Assembly: GCF_022669155.1 (NCBI RefSeq)
Contig: NZ_JALBVB010000016.1
Span: 1 to 64,000, forward strand
Length of the DNA stretch: 64,000 nt
DNA from: Kineococcus sp. TRM81007
GTDB taxonomy: Bacteria; Actinomycetota; Actinomycetes; Actinomycetales; Kineococcaceae
Direction of reading: 5' to 3'
A program made the position numbers and the translations under genes. The notes under the pieces were generated by a model, which had not been told where the DNA came from, ran no database searches, and saw only the letters and a program-made list of their open reading frames with translations. Shown here in pieces: positions 51,552 through 61,142 of this stretch. How positions within the stretch are numbered: position 1 is the stretch's first letter; every line of letters starts with the position of its first letter.

Positions 51552-52913
51552 GTGTTCCGCACGCGACGCACCACCACCTCCCTGGCTGCGGCCCTCGCCT
51601 CGGCCCTCCTCCTCGCCGGCTGCAGCGGCGGGGACGACGGCTCCGGCGACGGTGGCGGCTCCACCGAGCCGGTCACCCCGGAGCAGTTCGAGGAGGCGAT
51701 GAGCACCCCCACGGAGCTCACCTTCTGGACCTGGGTGCCCGACATCCAGAACCAGGTGGACCTGTTCGAGCAGGAGTACCCCGAGATCGACGTCGAGGTC
51801 GTCAACGCCGGTCAGGGCCTGGACCAGTACACGGCGCTGCGCACGGCCCTGCGCGCGGGTGAGGGCGCCCCCGACGTCGTGCAGATCGAGTACCAGTACA
51901 TCCCGTCGTTCCTGCTGGACGACAACCTGCTGGACCTCTCGCCCCACCAGGGCGTCGCCGACCTCCAGGACCAGTACCCCGAGTGGGTGTGGGAGCAGGT
52001 CAGCCGCGGCGACGCCGTGTACGGCATCCCGCAGGACACCGGCCCCATGGGCATGCTCTACCGCGACGACCTGTTCGCCCAGGCCGGCATCGCGCCGCCG
52101 GCGACGTGGGACGAGTTCGCCCAGGCGGCGCGCACCTACCGCGAGGTGAACCCCGACCGGTACATCACCGACTTCCCGCCCAACCAGGCGGGGCAGATGA
52201 TCGGGTTCATGTGGGCCAACGGTGCGGTGCCGTTCCGGTACGACGGCGAGGAGACCGTGACCATCGACCTCGGCACCGAGGAGGTCACCGAGGTCGTCCG
52301 GTACTGGCAGGACCTGGTCCAGCAGGACCTCGTCGGGGTCGACCCCGACTTCACCGACCAGTGGTACCAGGCGCTGTCCAACGGCACCTACGCCAGCTGG
52401 CTCACCGCGGCCTGGGGGCCGGTGTTCCTGCAGGGCACGGCCGAGAACACCTCCGGGCTGTGGCGCGCGGCCCAGCTGCCGCAGTGGCAGGCCGGCGGGC
52501 AGTCGACCGGCAACTGGGGCGGCTCGACCGACGCGGTGATCGCCGGGACCGACAACCCGATCGCGGCGGCGGAGCTCGCGCGCTGGATCAACGTGGAGCC
52601 GGAGCCGGCGATGAGGCTCGCCACCGAGCAGTTCCTCTTCCCGCCGTCCCAGGAGATCCTCGAGGACCCCGCCTTCCTGGACGCCGCGCCGGAGTTCTAC
52701 GGCGGCCAGCAGGTCAACCGCGTGTTCGCCGAGGCGTCCGAGCAGGTGAACACCGACTTCGGCTGGTTGCCCTTCATGGACTACGTGTACTCCACCTACG
52801 AGGACACCATGGGCCCGGCGATCGCGGAGCGCGGCGACATGCTGGCCGCGCTCGCGCAGTGGGAGTCGCAGCTCGAGTCCTACGCCGAGGAGCAGGGCTT
52901 CACCGTCGAGTGA
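51552..52913 (+). CDS. Sugar ABC transporter substrate-binding lipoprotein
   Basis: A 453-residue SBP_bac_1 protein. The Sec-type signal ends in LLLAGC (Cys24), with a Gly/Asp/Ser-rich spacer before the fold. ELTFWTWVPDIQNQVDLFEQEYPEIDV, GLDQYTALRTALRAGEGAPDVVQIEYQ and ATWDEFAQAARTYREV are family blocks. Aromatic-rich stretches (WTWV, YQYI, NWGG) would line the sugar site. GTG 51552 follows AAGGAG. Unlike the other binding protein it has no twin-arginine signal. Confidence 0.94.
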   Translation: MFRTRRTTTSLAAALASALLLAGCSGGDDGSGDGGGSTEPVTPEQFEEAMSTPTELTFWTWVPDIQNQVDLFEQEYPEIDVEVVNAGQGLDQYTALRTALRAGEGAPDVVQIEYQYIPSFLLDDNLLDLSPHQGVADLQDQYPEWVWEQVSRGDAVYGIPQDTGPMGMLYRDDLFAQAGIAPPATWDEFAQAARTYREVNPDRYITDFPPNQAGQMIGFMWANGAVPFRYDGEETVTIDLGTEEVTEVVRYWQDLVQQDLVGVDPDFTDQWYQALSNGTYASWLTAAWGPVFLQGTAENTSGLWRAAQLPQWQAGGQSTGNWGGSTDAVIAGTDNPIAAAELARWINVEPEPAMRLATEQFLFPPSQEILEDPAFLDAAPEFYGGQQVNRVFAEASEQVNTDFGWLPFMDYVYSTYEDTMGPAIAERGDMLAALAQWESQLESYAEEQGFTVE

Positions 52914-52927
52914 GGACCGGAGGAACC

Positions 52928-53878
52928 ATGAGGACCCAGAGACGGACCCCTGTCCCCGCCGGCGCGGCCGCCGGAGCGCCGCGCCGGCGGGGGACCTCCC
53001 CCGCCCGGCGGCGCCAGCACCGCGCCGCCTACCTGCTCGTGGCGCCCTTCATGCTCGTCTTCGCGGCCATGCTCGTGGTGCCCCTGGGGTACGCCGCCTA
53101 CCTGTCGCTGTTCCGGGAGCAGCTCATCGGCGGCACGAGCTTCGTCGGCCTGGACAACTACGTGCGTGCCCTGACCGACTCCGCGTTCCTCGAGGGCGTC
53201 GGGCGGGTGGCGCTGTTCCTCGTCGTCCAGGTGCCGATCATGCTGGGTGCCGCGCTGCTGTTCGCGCTGCTCCTGGACTCCGGGCTGCTGTACCTGGAGC
53301 GCTTCGTGCGGTTGGCGATCTTCCTGCCGTACGCCGTGCCGAGCGTCGTGGCGACCCTCATGTGGGGGTACCTGTACGGCCCGGACTTCGGTCCCTTCGC
53401 GCAGATCGCCGAGGCGCTCTCGCTGCCCACCCCGAGGTTCCTGTCGTCCGACTGGATGCTCGGCTCGATCATGAACGTGCTGACGTGGGAGTTCGTCGGC
53501 TACAACATGATCATCATGTTCGCGGCGCTGCGCGCGGTGCCGGCGGACCTGTACGAGGCGGCGCGCGTCGACGGCGCGGGAGAGGCCCGCATCGCGTGGT
53601 CGGTGAAGATCCCGGCGATCCGCGGTGCGCTGCTGCTGACGGCGATCTTCTCCGTCATCGGCAGCTTCCAGCTGTTCAACGAGCCGCAGCTGCTGAGCAT
53701 CCTCGCGCCCAGCGTCATCGACTCCGCGTACACGCCCAACCTGTACGCCTACAACCTGGCGTTCACGAACCAGAACATCAACTACTCGGCGGCCGTCGCC
53801 TTCCTGCTCGCCCTGGTGATCGCCGTCGTCTCCTACGTCGTCCAGCTGTCGTCCCAGCGCCGGGAGCGGAACTCATGA
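52928..53878 (+). CDS. Sugar ABC transporter permease (MalF/UgpA type)
   Basis: A 316-residue permease with six helices and a basic N-terminal tail of 35 residues. The EAA loop reads LYEAARVDGAGEARIAWSVKIPAI (about residues 208-231). ATG 52928 follows GGAGGA. It is 14 bases after the binding-protein gene and overlaps the next permease. Confidence 0.94.
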   Translation: MRTQRRTPVPAGAAAGAPRRRGTSPARRRQHRAAYLLVAPFMLVFAAMLVVPLGYAAYLSLFREQLIGGTSFVGLDNYVRALTDSAFLEGVGRVALFLVVQVPIMLGAALLFALLLDSGLLYLERFVRLAIFLPYAVPSVVATLMWGYLYGPDFGPFAQIAEALSLPTPRFLSSDWMLGSIMNVLTWEFVGYNMIIMFAALRAVPADLYEAARVDGAGEARIAWSVKIPAIRGALLLTAIFSVIGSFQLFNEPQLLSILAPSVIDSAYTPNLYAYNLAFTNQNINYSAAVAFLLALVIAVVSYVVQLSSQRRERNS

Positions 53879-54783
53879 CCACCACCACGCCCACGGCCGC
53901 CGAGCGCCGGCCGCTGGAGCCGAAGGGGCGCCGCAGCCTGACCCGGCGCAAGAGCCCGCTCCTGACGATCCTGGCGATCCTCACGCTGCCGTACTTCCTC
54001 CTCCCGCTGTACTGGCTCGTCGTCGCCTCCACCAAGACGAACAGGCAACTGTTCTCCACGTTCGGGTTGTGGTTCGACGACATCAACCTGTGGTCCAACC
54101 TGACGGCCGTGTTCAGCGCCCAGGGCGGCATCTTCTGGACCTGGATCGGCAACACCGTCCTGTACGCCGGCGTCAGCGCCGTCGGGGCCGCGTTCCTGGC
54201 GACCGCGGCCGGGTACGCGTTCGCGAAGTACGACTTCCCCGGCGGGACCCTGATGTTCTCGATCGTGCTCGGCGCCATCATGGTGCCGACCACGGCGCTG
54301 GCGATCCCGACGTACCTGCTGTTCGCCGGGGTGGACCTCACCGACACCCGGTGGGCGGTGGTCCTGCCGAGCCTCGTCAGCCCGTTCGGGGTCTACCTGA
54401 TGCGCGTCTACGCCGCCGACGCCGTGCCCACGGAGCTCATCGAGGCCGCCCGCGTGGACGGCGCCGGTGAGCTGAGGATCTTCTTCACCGTGGCGCTGCG
54501 GCTGGTCGCGCCCGGCTTCGTCACGGTCCTGCTGTTCGCGCTCGTGGCGACGTGGAACAACTACTTCCTGCCCCTGATCATGCTCAGTTCCCCGGACCTC
54601 TACCCGCTGACCGTCGGCCTGGCGCAGTGGCAGTCCGCGGCGGCGGCGGGGTCGGGCGGGCAGGTGCTGTTCTCCAGCGTGATCACCGGCTCCCTCGTCT
54701 CGATCGTGCCCCTGATCGTCGCGTTCCTCTACCTGCAGAAGTACTGGCAGTCCGGGCTGGCCACGGGAGGCGTCAAGGGATGA
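53875..54783 (+). CDS. Sugar ABC transporter permease (MalG/UgpE type)
   Basis: A 302-residue permease with six helices. The EAA loop is TELIEAARVDGAGELRIFFTVALRL. The ATG overlaps the preceding stop (ATGA) and its own stop overlaps the GH42 start (ATGA), so the module is translationally coupled. As in the first locus no ATPase gene is present, consistent with a shared MsiK-type ATPase. Confidence 0.94.
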   Translation: MTTTTPTAAERRPLEPKGRRSLTRRKSPLLTILAILTLPYFLLPLYWLVVASTKTNRQLFSTFGLWFDDINLWSNLTAVFSAQGGIFWTWIGNTVLYAGVSAVGAAFLATAAGYAFAKYDFPGGTLMFSIVLGAIMVPTTALAIPTYLLFAGVDLTDTRWAVVLPSLVSPFGVYLMRVYAADAVPTELIEAARVDGAGELRIFFTVALRLVAPGFVTVLLFALVATWNNYFLPLIMLSSPDLYPLTVGLAQWQSAAAAGSGGQVLFSSVITGSLVSIVPLIVAFLYLQKYWQSGLATGGVKG

Positions 54784-56984
54784 GCGGTCAGGATCAGCTC
54801 CCGCGGAAGGTCCTGTTCGGGGCCGCCTGGTACCCGGAGTACACCCCCGAGCCGCGGGTGGAGGAGGACCTCGACCTCATGGCCGCGGCGTCGGTGAGCG
54901 TGGTGCGCGTGGGGGAGTCGGTGTGGTCCACGTGGGAACCGGAGGACGGCCGCTTCGACCTCGACTGGCTCGCCCCCGCCCTCGACGGGGCGCACGAGCG
55001 CGGGATCTCCGTCGTCCTGGGCACCCCCACCTACGCGGTCCCCATGTGGCTGGCGCGCAAGCACCCGGAGATCGCCGCCGAGGCGCCCGACGGTCACCGG
55101 CTGCGCTGGGGCAGCCGGCAGGAGGTGGACTTCACGCACCCGGCGTTCCGCTTCCACGCCGAGCGGGTGGTCCGCGCCGTCGTGGGCCGCTACGCCACCC
55201 ACCCCGCCGTCATCGGCTACCAGGTCGACAACGAGCCCGGCCTGCACCTGCTGCACAACCGGGCCGTCGTCGAGGCGTTCGTCGACGACCTGCGCCGCAC
55301 GCACGGCGACGTGGCGACGCTCAACGAGGTGTGGGGGCTCACCTACTGGTCGCACCGGCTGTCCCGCTGGGCGGACCTGTGGTCCCCGCACGGCAACGCC
55401 CAGCCCCAGTACGACCAGGCGTGGCGCGCCTTCCAGTGCCGGCTGACGACGGAGTTCATCGCCTGGCAGGCCGGTCTCGTGCGGGAGGTCACCGCGGCCG
55501 CGGGCCGCGGCGACCGGTTCGTGACGACGTGCGTGTCGTACTCGCGGGCCGCCGTGGACGAGTGGGACGTCGACCGCGCGCTCGACGTCGCCGCCGGCAA
55601 CCCCTACTACGCGGTGCAGGACGGGCTCGCGCTGCCCGCCGCGGACCCCGCACCGGCGCAGGGCTGGACGACCACCGGCACCTGGGCGCTGATCCACTCC
55701 GCCGACCGGATGCACGCCTCCAAGCAGGCGCCGTTCCTCGTCACCGAGACCAACGCCGGGCCGATCGGCGGGTCGTCGGCGAACTTCCCCGCCTGGGACG
55801 GCCAGTGGCGGCAGGCGGCGTGGGCGCTGGTCGCGCGCGGCGCCCGGATGGTCGAGTACTGGCACTGGCACACCCTGCACGCCGGGACCGAGACGTACTG
55901 GGGCGGCGTCCTGCCGCACGACCAGCGGCCCGGCCGGGTCCACGAGCAGGTCTCGCAGCTGGGCGCCGAGTTCGCGCGGGCCGGTGCGACGGTCGCCGGC
56001 CTGCACCCGGACGCGCACGTGGGCCTGCTGTACTCCGTGCCCTCGAAGTGGGGGCTCGCCTTCCAGCCGCCGTCGGTGCCGGGCAGCTCCTCGCCGTTCG
56101 CCCGCGACGAGGGCGCCTACGACCGCCTCGTGGGGGTGTGGGCGCGGGGGGCCTTCGACGCCGCGCTCAGCACCCGCGTGCTGCACGACCGGCAGGTGCT
56201 GCCACCGGCCGGGGTGGAGGGGGTGGCGCTGGACCCCGCCGAGGTCCCCGTGCTGCTCGTGCCCGCCCTGTACGCCGCCGGCGACGCGCTGCTGGACCGG
56301 CTGGTGGCCTACGCCGACGCGGGGGGCCACCTCGTCCTCGGCGTCCGCACCGGGTACGCCGACGAGCTGGTCCGCGCCCGCCGGGAGGTCAAGCCCGGCC
56401 GGCTCGCCGAGGCCGCCGGCGCCTCGTACCAGGAGTTCTCCAACCTGGCCGGGCCGCTGCCCCTGCGGCCCACCGGCGGGGCGGGGGAGGGCGCCGGCCC
56501 GCCCCCGTCCGTGCCCCCGCTGGTGCTGCCGCCGACGGCGACGGCGACGACGTGGGTGGACTGCCTGCGCCTGGAGGGTGCGACCGCGCTCGCCGGGTAC
56601 GACCACCCCCACTTCGGGCGGTTCCCGGCGGTCACGACCGCCGCCCGCGGCCGCGGGCGCGTCACCGTCGTGGGGACGGTCCCGGACGCGGCGACGAGCG
56701 CGGCGATCGTCGACTGGGCGCTGGCCGCGGCCCCCGCGAGGAGCGGGAGCACCGGCCGCTCCACCGCGGCGGAGCGCCGCTGGGGCGGCCCGGAGACGGT
56801 GCGCGTCAGCTCCGCCACGGCCCCGGACGGCACCCGGGTGCACGTCGTGCACAACTGGTCCTGGGAACCGTGCGACGTGGTCGTGCCGACGGCGGTGCGC
56901 GACCTGCTCGGGCCGGAGCGCTCCGGGGCCGGGGAGGCGCTGCGGCTGGGGGCGTGGGACGTGCGGGTGCTGGCCGAGGGGTGA
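54780..56984 (+). CDS. GH42 beta-galactosidase
   Basis: Intracellular retaining beta-galactosidase of 734 residues. KVLFGAAWYPEYTPE opens the TIM barrel (to about residue 390); QVDNEPGLHLLHN holds the acid/base Glu (about 152) and LVTETNAGPIGGSSANF the nucleophile (about 323). EYWHWHTLHAGTETYWGGVLPHD is a strong GH42 signature. A trimerisation domain follows (about 395-610) and a small beta domain ends the protein. No signal peptide, so it hydrolyses oligosaccharides brought in by the coupled ABC importer. A strong terminator follows. Confidence 0.95.
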   Translation: MSGQDQLPRKVLFGAAWYPEYTPEPRVEEDLDLMAAASVSVVRVGESVWSTWEPEDGRFDLDWLAPALDGAHERGISVVLGTPTYAVPMWLARKHPEIAAEAPDGHRLRWGSRQEVDFTHPAFRFHAERVVRAVVGRYATHPAVIGYQVDNEPGLHLLHNRAVVEAFVDDLRRTHGDVATLNEVWGLTYWSHRLSRWADLWSPHGNAQPQYDQAWRAFQCRLTTEFIAWQAGLVREVTAAAGRGDRFVTTCVSYSRAAVDEWDVDRALDVAAGNPYYAVQDGLALPAADPAPAQGWTTTGTWALIHSADRMHASKQAPFLVTETNAGPIGGSSANFPAWDGQWRQAAWALVARGARMVEYWHWHTLHAGTETYWGGVLPHDQRPGRVHEQVSQLGAEFARAGATVAGLHPDAHVGLLYSVPSKWGLAFQPPSVPGSSSPFARDEGAYDRLVGVWARGAFDAALSTRVLHDRQVLPPAGVEGVALDPAEVPVLLVPALYAAGDALLDRLVAYADAGGHLVLGVRTGYADELVRARREVKPGRLAEAAGASYQEFSNLAGPLPLRPTGGAGEGAGPPPSVPPLVLPPTATATTWVDCLRLEGATALAGYDHPHFGRFPAVTTAARGRGRVTVVGTVPDAATSAAIVDWALAAAPARSGSTGRSTAAERRWGGPETVRVSSATAPDGTRVHVVHNWSWEPCDVVVPTAVRDLLGPERSGAGEALRLGAWDVRVLAEG

Positions 56985-56989
56985 GGGCC

Positions 56990-57023
56990 GACGCCCCGGG
57001 GCCGGGTGCTGCCCCGGGGCGTC
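56990..57023. terminator. Perfect 13-bp bidirectional terminator hairpin
   Basis: GACGCCCCGGGGC (56990-57002) and GCCCCGGGGCGTC (57011-57023) pair without mismatch around an eight-base loop. The hairpin begins six bases after the GH42 stop, and its right arm reaches into the stop codon of the convergent acyltransferase gene, so it can serve both. Confidence 0.8.
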
Positions 57024-58245
57024 AGCCGGCGGCGCGCTGCGCGGCCGCGGCGTCGGCCACGGCGGGGGTGGTCACGTCGACGACGGCGGGGCGGCGGCGG
57101 AAGCCCGCCAGCCAGTCGCGCGGCAGGCTCCAGCAGGTCTCCTCGAAGGCCGCCGCGAGGGGGCGTTCGACGAAGCGGTGGACCAGGCGCGCGGCGAGCA
57201 CGCACAGCGCCAGGGCCACCAGCACGACCGCCACCCGCGCCGAGGTCCCCGACGGCAGCGGCAACCGGGAGGCGACGACGGCGAGCGCCCCGATGAGGGG
57301 GACGTGCACCAGGTAGAGCGAGTACGAGGGCGTCGCCACCGCCGTGAGGGCGGGCGGGGTGCGCCAGCGCGTGCGCTGCTCCAGGGCGACCGTGCCGTAC
57401 AGCAGCAGGCACACGCCCGTGGTGACGCCGAGCAGGCGGAACTCGCTGCTGGTGGTGCCGGGGACGTGCAGCAGCCGCAGGGTCAGCAGCGCGGCGAGGA
57501 GCAGCGCCCCGGCGGCCAGGGCGGCAGCGCCGGCGCGGCGACGGCCGGCCACGAGGACCTGGGCGACGGCGGCGCCCATGACGAACTCCAGGTTCAGCGG
57601 GTTGCCCAGGAACTGCAGGACGGGCCCGCCGGTGCCCTCGGGGAGGAGGAGACCGACGACGTACAGGGTGGCGGTGAAGGCGGACCAGGCACCGAGCACC
57701 GCCCACAGGCCGCGGCTGCTGCGGGTCAGCAGCCCCAGGCAGAACACCCCGTAGAACACGACGATGTGGGTGAGGGTCCAGCCCACGAGCAGCAGCGGCA
57801 GGACGTCCTGGGGCAGCAGCAGGTAGGAGGCGAGCACGTCCGGGGCGTGCTCCTGGCTGCCGTTGACGGCGCCGGGTAGGACGAGGGTGATCGCGAGGAC
57901 GCCGGTGGTCGCCAGCCAGTACAGCGGGAGGACCTTGACCAGCCGCCGCCACAGGGTGCGGCGCACGGGGCTGCGACCCAGGCGGGGCCCGGCGGCGGTG
58001 AGGAGCATGAAGAACCCGCTGAGGGTGAAGAAGACGTCGACGCCGATGCCGGTGACGAGGGTGCGGACCTCGTCGAGGGCGCGGGGCCCGTCGGGGAAGA
58101 CCTTGCCCTCGAAGCCCGTGGGGCCGGTCAGGTGGGCGAGCACGACGAGGAGCGCGCCGACGGCCCGCAGGGCGTGCACGGAGTGGGTGGACAGCCGCGG
58201 CGGCTCGGCGGGGGCGGGCGGGTTCGCGGGCGCGGAGGTGGACAT
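57022..58245 (-). CDS. Acyltransferase 3 (OafA/YrhL-like) membrane protein
   Basis: A 407-residue integral membrane acyltransferase with about ten helices. HSVHALRAVGALLVVLAHLTG holds the conserved Arg and the catalytic-type His in the first helix; GVDVFFTLSGFFM is the second family motif. A charged C-terminal tail of about 50 residues includes HRFVERPLAAAFEE. Such proteins O-acylate surface polysaccharides, glycolipids or antibiotics. ATG 58245 has GGGAGAGG upstream. No glycan gene cluster is adjacent. Confidence 0.88.
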   Translation of the reverse strand: MSTSAPANPPAPAEPPRLSTHSVHALRAVGALLVVLAHLTGPTGFEGKVFPDGPRALDEVRTLVTGIGVDVFFTLSGFFMLLTAAGPRLGRSPVRRTLWRRLVKVLPLYWLATTGVLAITLVLPGAVNGSQEHAPDVLASYLLLPQDVLPLLLVGWTLTHIVVFYGVFCLGLLTRSSRGLWAVLGAWSAFTATLYVVGLLLPEGTGGPVLQFLGNPLNLEFVMGAAVAQVLVAGRRRAGAAALAAGALLLAALLTLRLLHVPGTTSSEFRLLGVTTGVCLLLYGTVALEQRTRWRTPPALTAVATPSYSLYLVHVPLIGALAVVASRLPLPSGTSARVAVVLVALALCVLAARLVHRFVERPLAAAFEETCWSLPRDWLAGFRRRPAVVDVTTPAVADAAAAQRAAG

Positions 58246-58389
58246 GCCTCTCCCGGTGGTCGGTGGGGTGAGCGGCCCGGTCGCTCGTCCGGGAGCGGGT
58301 CCTCGGCTCACGCGCCGTCACCCAAGCACACGTGGCGCCCCTCGTTCAGCCTCATCGGCGGACCGGGAGCAAGCCCTGTACTCATCGTT

Positions 58390-60426
58390 GTGGCACAGCT
58401 ACTCCACGTCGATGAAGGGGGGCTCAAGGGAGAAGCCTCCCCTGCCGATGCGTTTCGGGTGGAACCGGACGGCGAGCTGGCCCGGCTCGTCGCGCTGCGG
58501 GAGCACCTCCCCGCCGACGGGCACGGCGGAGACCCCGCGGACCTCGCGGACCTCGACGCCGTCGTGCGCCTCGCCACCGCCCTCACCGGGACGTCCGGCG
58601 CCGCCGTCAACCTGATCGACGCCGATCGGCAGCGTCAGCTGAGCGCCGCCGGCACGCCCCGCCGCGACATCGCCCGGGAGGACTCGATGTGCGCGGTCGC
58701 CTTCCGCTCCGGCGAGGTCGTGCACCTCCCCGACGCCCGCCTGCACCCGGCGTACCGGGACAAGCCCCACGTCGACGGTCGCATCGGGCGGGTGCGCCTG
58801 TACGCGTCCGCGCCGCTCCTCACCGCCGACGGGCACGCCCTCGGCACCCTGTGCGTGTTCGACCCCGCCGCCCGCGCCCTCGACGACGCGCAGCTGCAGC
58901 ACCTGCGCGACCTCGCCGCCGTCGTCGTCTCGCTGCTGGCCCGCCGCCGCGAGGCCCGGCGCAACGCGCAGCTGGCCGCCGAGGCGCAGGAGCAGCGCGA
59001 CCTCGCCGAGCTGCTGATGGCGCAGTCCGCGCACCGCGAGGAGCTCACCCAGGCCGTCCTCGCCAGCGCCGACGTCGGCATCGTCGTCGCCGGGCCCGAC
59101 GGCCGCCTCCTGATGTTCAACGACACCGCCCGCGCCCTGCTGGGCCGGGAGGCCGACGGCGACCTCGACCTCGCCGGGCACGCCGACGCGTACGGCCTGC
59201 ACGCCGCCGACGGCAGCGGCCCCCTGGCGCCGGAGGACCTGCCGCTGCGGCGGGCGCTGCGCGACGGCGCCGTGCGCGACGCGCGGATCCGCATCGTCGT
59301 GCCCGGCCGCGAGCCCGTCACCGCGGTCTGCTCCGGGCGCACCGTGCGCGGCGACGACGGCACCCTGCTCGGGGCCGTGGTCGCCCTGCACGACGTCACC
59401 GCCGCGGAGGCGCGCGAGAGCGCGCTGCGCACCGCCCACGCCGAGCTGGCCACCGCCCACCGCGCGCTCGCCGAGCACGCGGGACAGGTGCAGGCCCTGG
59501 CCCGGGCGTCCGCGGCCGTCGCCACCGCCAACGACCCCGGCGCGGTGATCTGCGAGGCGGTGCGCGAGCTGGCGGGCGCCGACGCCGCCTACCTGGCCCA
59601 GCCCGGCGCCGACGGCGTCCTCGCCCTCACCGCCTCCTGCGGCCTGGACGGGGTGGAGCTGCGGCTCGACCCGCGCCGCGACACCAGCCTCGTGCTGGAC
59701 GCCTACCTGGGGCGCGAGCAGCTCTTCGTGCCGGACGTGCCCGCGCACCCGCGCGCCAGCCGTGTCGTCGTCGAGGCGTTCGGGACCGCGTCGGCCGTGT
59801 GGCAGCCGGTGCTGCGGCGCGGCTGCGAACCCGTCGGCGTCCTCGCCGTCATCTGGCGCCACCGGGTGGACGAGCTCGCCCCGGGCGTGCGGGAGGCGCT
59901 GGCGACCCTGGCGGGCGAGGCCGCCCACGCGGTCGAGCGCGCCGACCTGCTGGCGCGCCTGGAACGCGCCGCGGAGCGCGACCCGCTCACCGGCCTGGCG
60001 AACCGCCGCCGCTGGGACGAGGTCGCCGCCGTCGAGGTGGCGCGCGCCACCCGCACCGGCGAGCCGCTGACGTTCGCGCTGCTCGACCTGGACCGCTTCA
60101 AGGCCTACAACGACAGCCGCGGCCACCTCGCCGGCGACGAGCTGCTGCGCGGTTTCGCGGCGGCCGCCGCCGGCCAGCTGCGGGAGGTGGACACGCTGGC
60201 GCGCTGGGGCGGGGAGGAGTTCGTGCTCGCCCTGCCCGGCTGCGACGCCACCGACGCGGTGCTCGTCGCCGACCGGGTGCGCGCGGCCGTCCCGCACGGC
60301 CAGACCTGCACGGTGGGGCTGGCGCAGTGGGAGCCGGGCCAGTCGCCGGCGGAGGTGCTGGCCGTGGCCGACGCCGCCCTGTACCGCGGCAAGCTCGCCG
60401 GGCGCGACGCCACCGTCGCCGCCTGA
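58390..60426 (+). CDS. GAF-PAS-GAF-GGDEF diguanylate cyclase
   Basis: Cytosolic c-di-GMP synthase of about 678 residues. GAF1 (about 57-187) includes AREDSMCAVAFRSGEVVHLPDAR; the PAS domain (213-340) includes DVGIVVAGPDGRLLMFNDTAR; GAF2 (367-520) follows a coiled coil. The GGDEF domain (525-677) has DPLTGLANRRRWDE, DLDRFKAYNDSRGH and RWGGEEF, an active signature, with the inhibitory-site RxxD (REVD) correctly placed before it. There is no EAL domain. The start is uncertain: GTG 58390 and GTG 58459 both lack a ribosome-binding site. Confidence 0.9.
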   Translation: MAQLLHVDEGGLKGEASPADAFRVEPDGELARLVALREHLPADGHGGDPADLADLDAVVRLATALTGTSGAAVNLIDADRQRQLSAAGTPRRDIAREDSMCAVAFRSGEVVHLPDARLHPAYRDKPHVDGRIGRVRLYASAPLLTADGHALGTLCVFDPAARALDDAQLQHLRDLAAVVVSLLARRREARRNAQLAAEAQEQRDLAELLMAQSAHREELTQAVLASADVGIVVAGPDGRLLMFNDTARALLGREADGDLDLAGHADAYGLHAADGSGPLAPEDLPLRRALRDGAVRDARIRIVVPGREPVTAVCSGRTVRGDDGTLLGAVVALHDVTAAEARESALRTAHAELATAHRALAEHAGQVQALARASAAVATANDPGAVICEAVRELAGADAAYLAQPGADGVLALTASCGLDGVELRLDPRRDTSLVLDAYLGREQLFVPDVPAHPRASRVVVEAFGTASAVWQPVLRRGCEPVGVLAVIWRHRVDELAPGVREALATLAGEAAHAVERADLLARLERAAERDPLTGLANRRRWDEVAAVEVARATRTGEPLTFALLDLDRFKAYNDSRGHLAGDELLRGFAAAAAGQLREVDTLARWGGEEFVLALPGCDATDAVLVADRVRAAVPHGQTCTVGLAQWEPGQSPAEVLAVADAALYRGKLAGRDATVAA

Positions 60427-60453
60427 CGTCCCGGTCCTCCGGGCCCCGTGCGG

Positions 60454-60972
60454 TCAGCCGCCGCGGCCGGTGCGCTCGAGCGAGACGTCCAGGGTGCGGG
60501 CGCCGGGCCCGTCGGCTCCGAGGCGGTCGCCCGGGTTGATCAGGGAGCAGCGCCCCAGGGACAGGCACCCGCACCCGATGCAGCCGTCCAGGTCGTCGCG
60601 CAGGCGCTGCAGCTGCTCGATGCGCTCGTCCAGCTCGGCGCGCCAGTCCGCGGACAACCGCCGCCAGTCCGCGGCGGTGGCGGTGCGCTCGTCGGGCAGC
60701 CGCCGCAGGGCGTGCGCGACGGTGGCCAGCGGGATGCCGAGGCGTACCGCGATGCGCACGACGGCCACCCGGCGCAGCACGCCGCGCGGGTAGCGGCGCT
60801 GGTTCCGGTCGTCGCGACGGCTGGAGATCAGCCCCTTGCGCTCGTAGAAGTGCAGCGCGGAGACGGCGACGCCGCTGCGCGCGGCGACCTCCCCGACGCT
60901 CAGCAGCTCCTCGGCCCGGCGCCGGGACCCGCGCGGCGGGTTCCCGGGTGCTCCCGGCGACGAGTTCCCCAT
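60454..60972 (-). CDS. soxR: Redox-sensing MerR-family regulator SoxR
   Basis: A 172-residue [2Fe-2S] activator that responds to redox-cycling compounds. The MerR helix-turn-helix [27 protein letters not shown] begins near residue 23, a dimerisation helix follows, and the cluster ligands are Cys131, 134, 136 and 142 in [12 protein letters not shown]. The extra 20 N-terminal residues are Pro/Gly-rich. ATG 60972 has a G-rich site. Its divergent partner operon of a small gene and aldo/keto reductases is the probable target, through the SoxR box at 61040. Confidence 0.95.
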   Translation of the reverse strand: MGNSSPGAPGNPPRGSRRRAEELLSVGEVAARSGVAVSALHFYERKGLISSRRDDRNQRRYPRGVLRRVAVVRIAVRLGIPLATVAHALRRLPDERTATAADWRRLSADWRAELDERIEQLQRLRDDLDGCIGCGCLSLGRCSLINPGDRLGADGPGARTLDVSLERTGRGG

Positions 60973-61035
60973 CCCCGTACCCCCTGCTCCCCGCCCCGGC
61001 CGCGCGGGCCGCCGGCGGGCGTGCGCGCCGGCGGC

Positions 61036-61066
61036 TTGACCTCAACCTCGGTTGAGGCGCGAGCGT
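61036..61066 (+). promoter_or_regulatory. SoxR box in a promoter with a long spacer
   Basis: CCTCAACCTCGGTTGAGG (61040-61057) is an 18-base dyad with arms CCTCAAC and GTTGAGG, matching the SoxR consensus CCTCAAG-N4-CTTGAGG closely. It lies between TTGACC (61036-61041) and GAGCGT (61061-61066) with a 19-base spacer, the over-long spacing that MerR-family activators correct. The promoter reads rightward to the gene at 61143. Confidence 0.82.
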
Positions 61067-61142
61067 AGCCCACCGCGACCGGCCCCCGGTCGTCCGGACC
61101 CCGGTCACCGCACCCCGGTCACCGCACCCCTGGAGGAACCAC

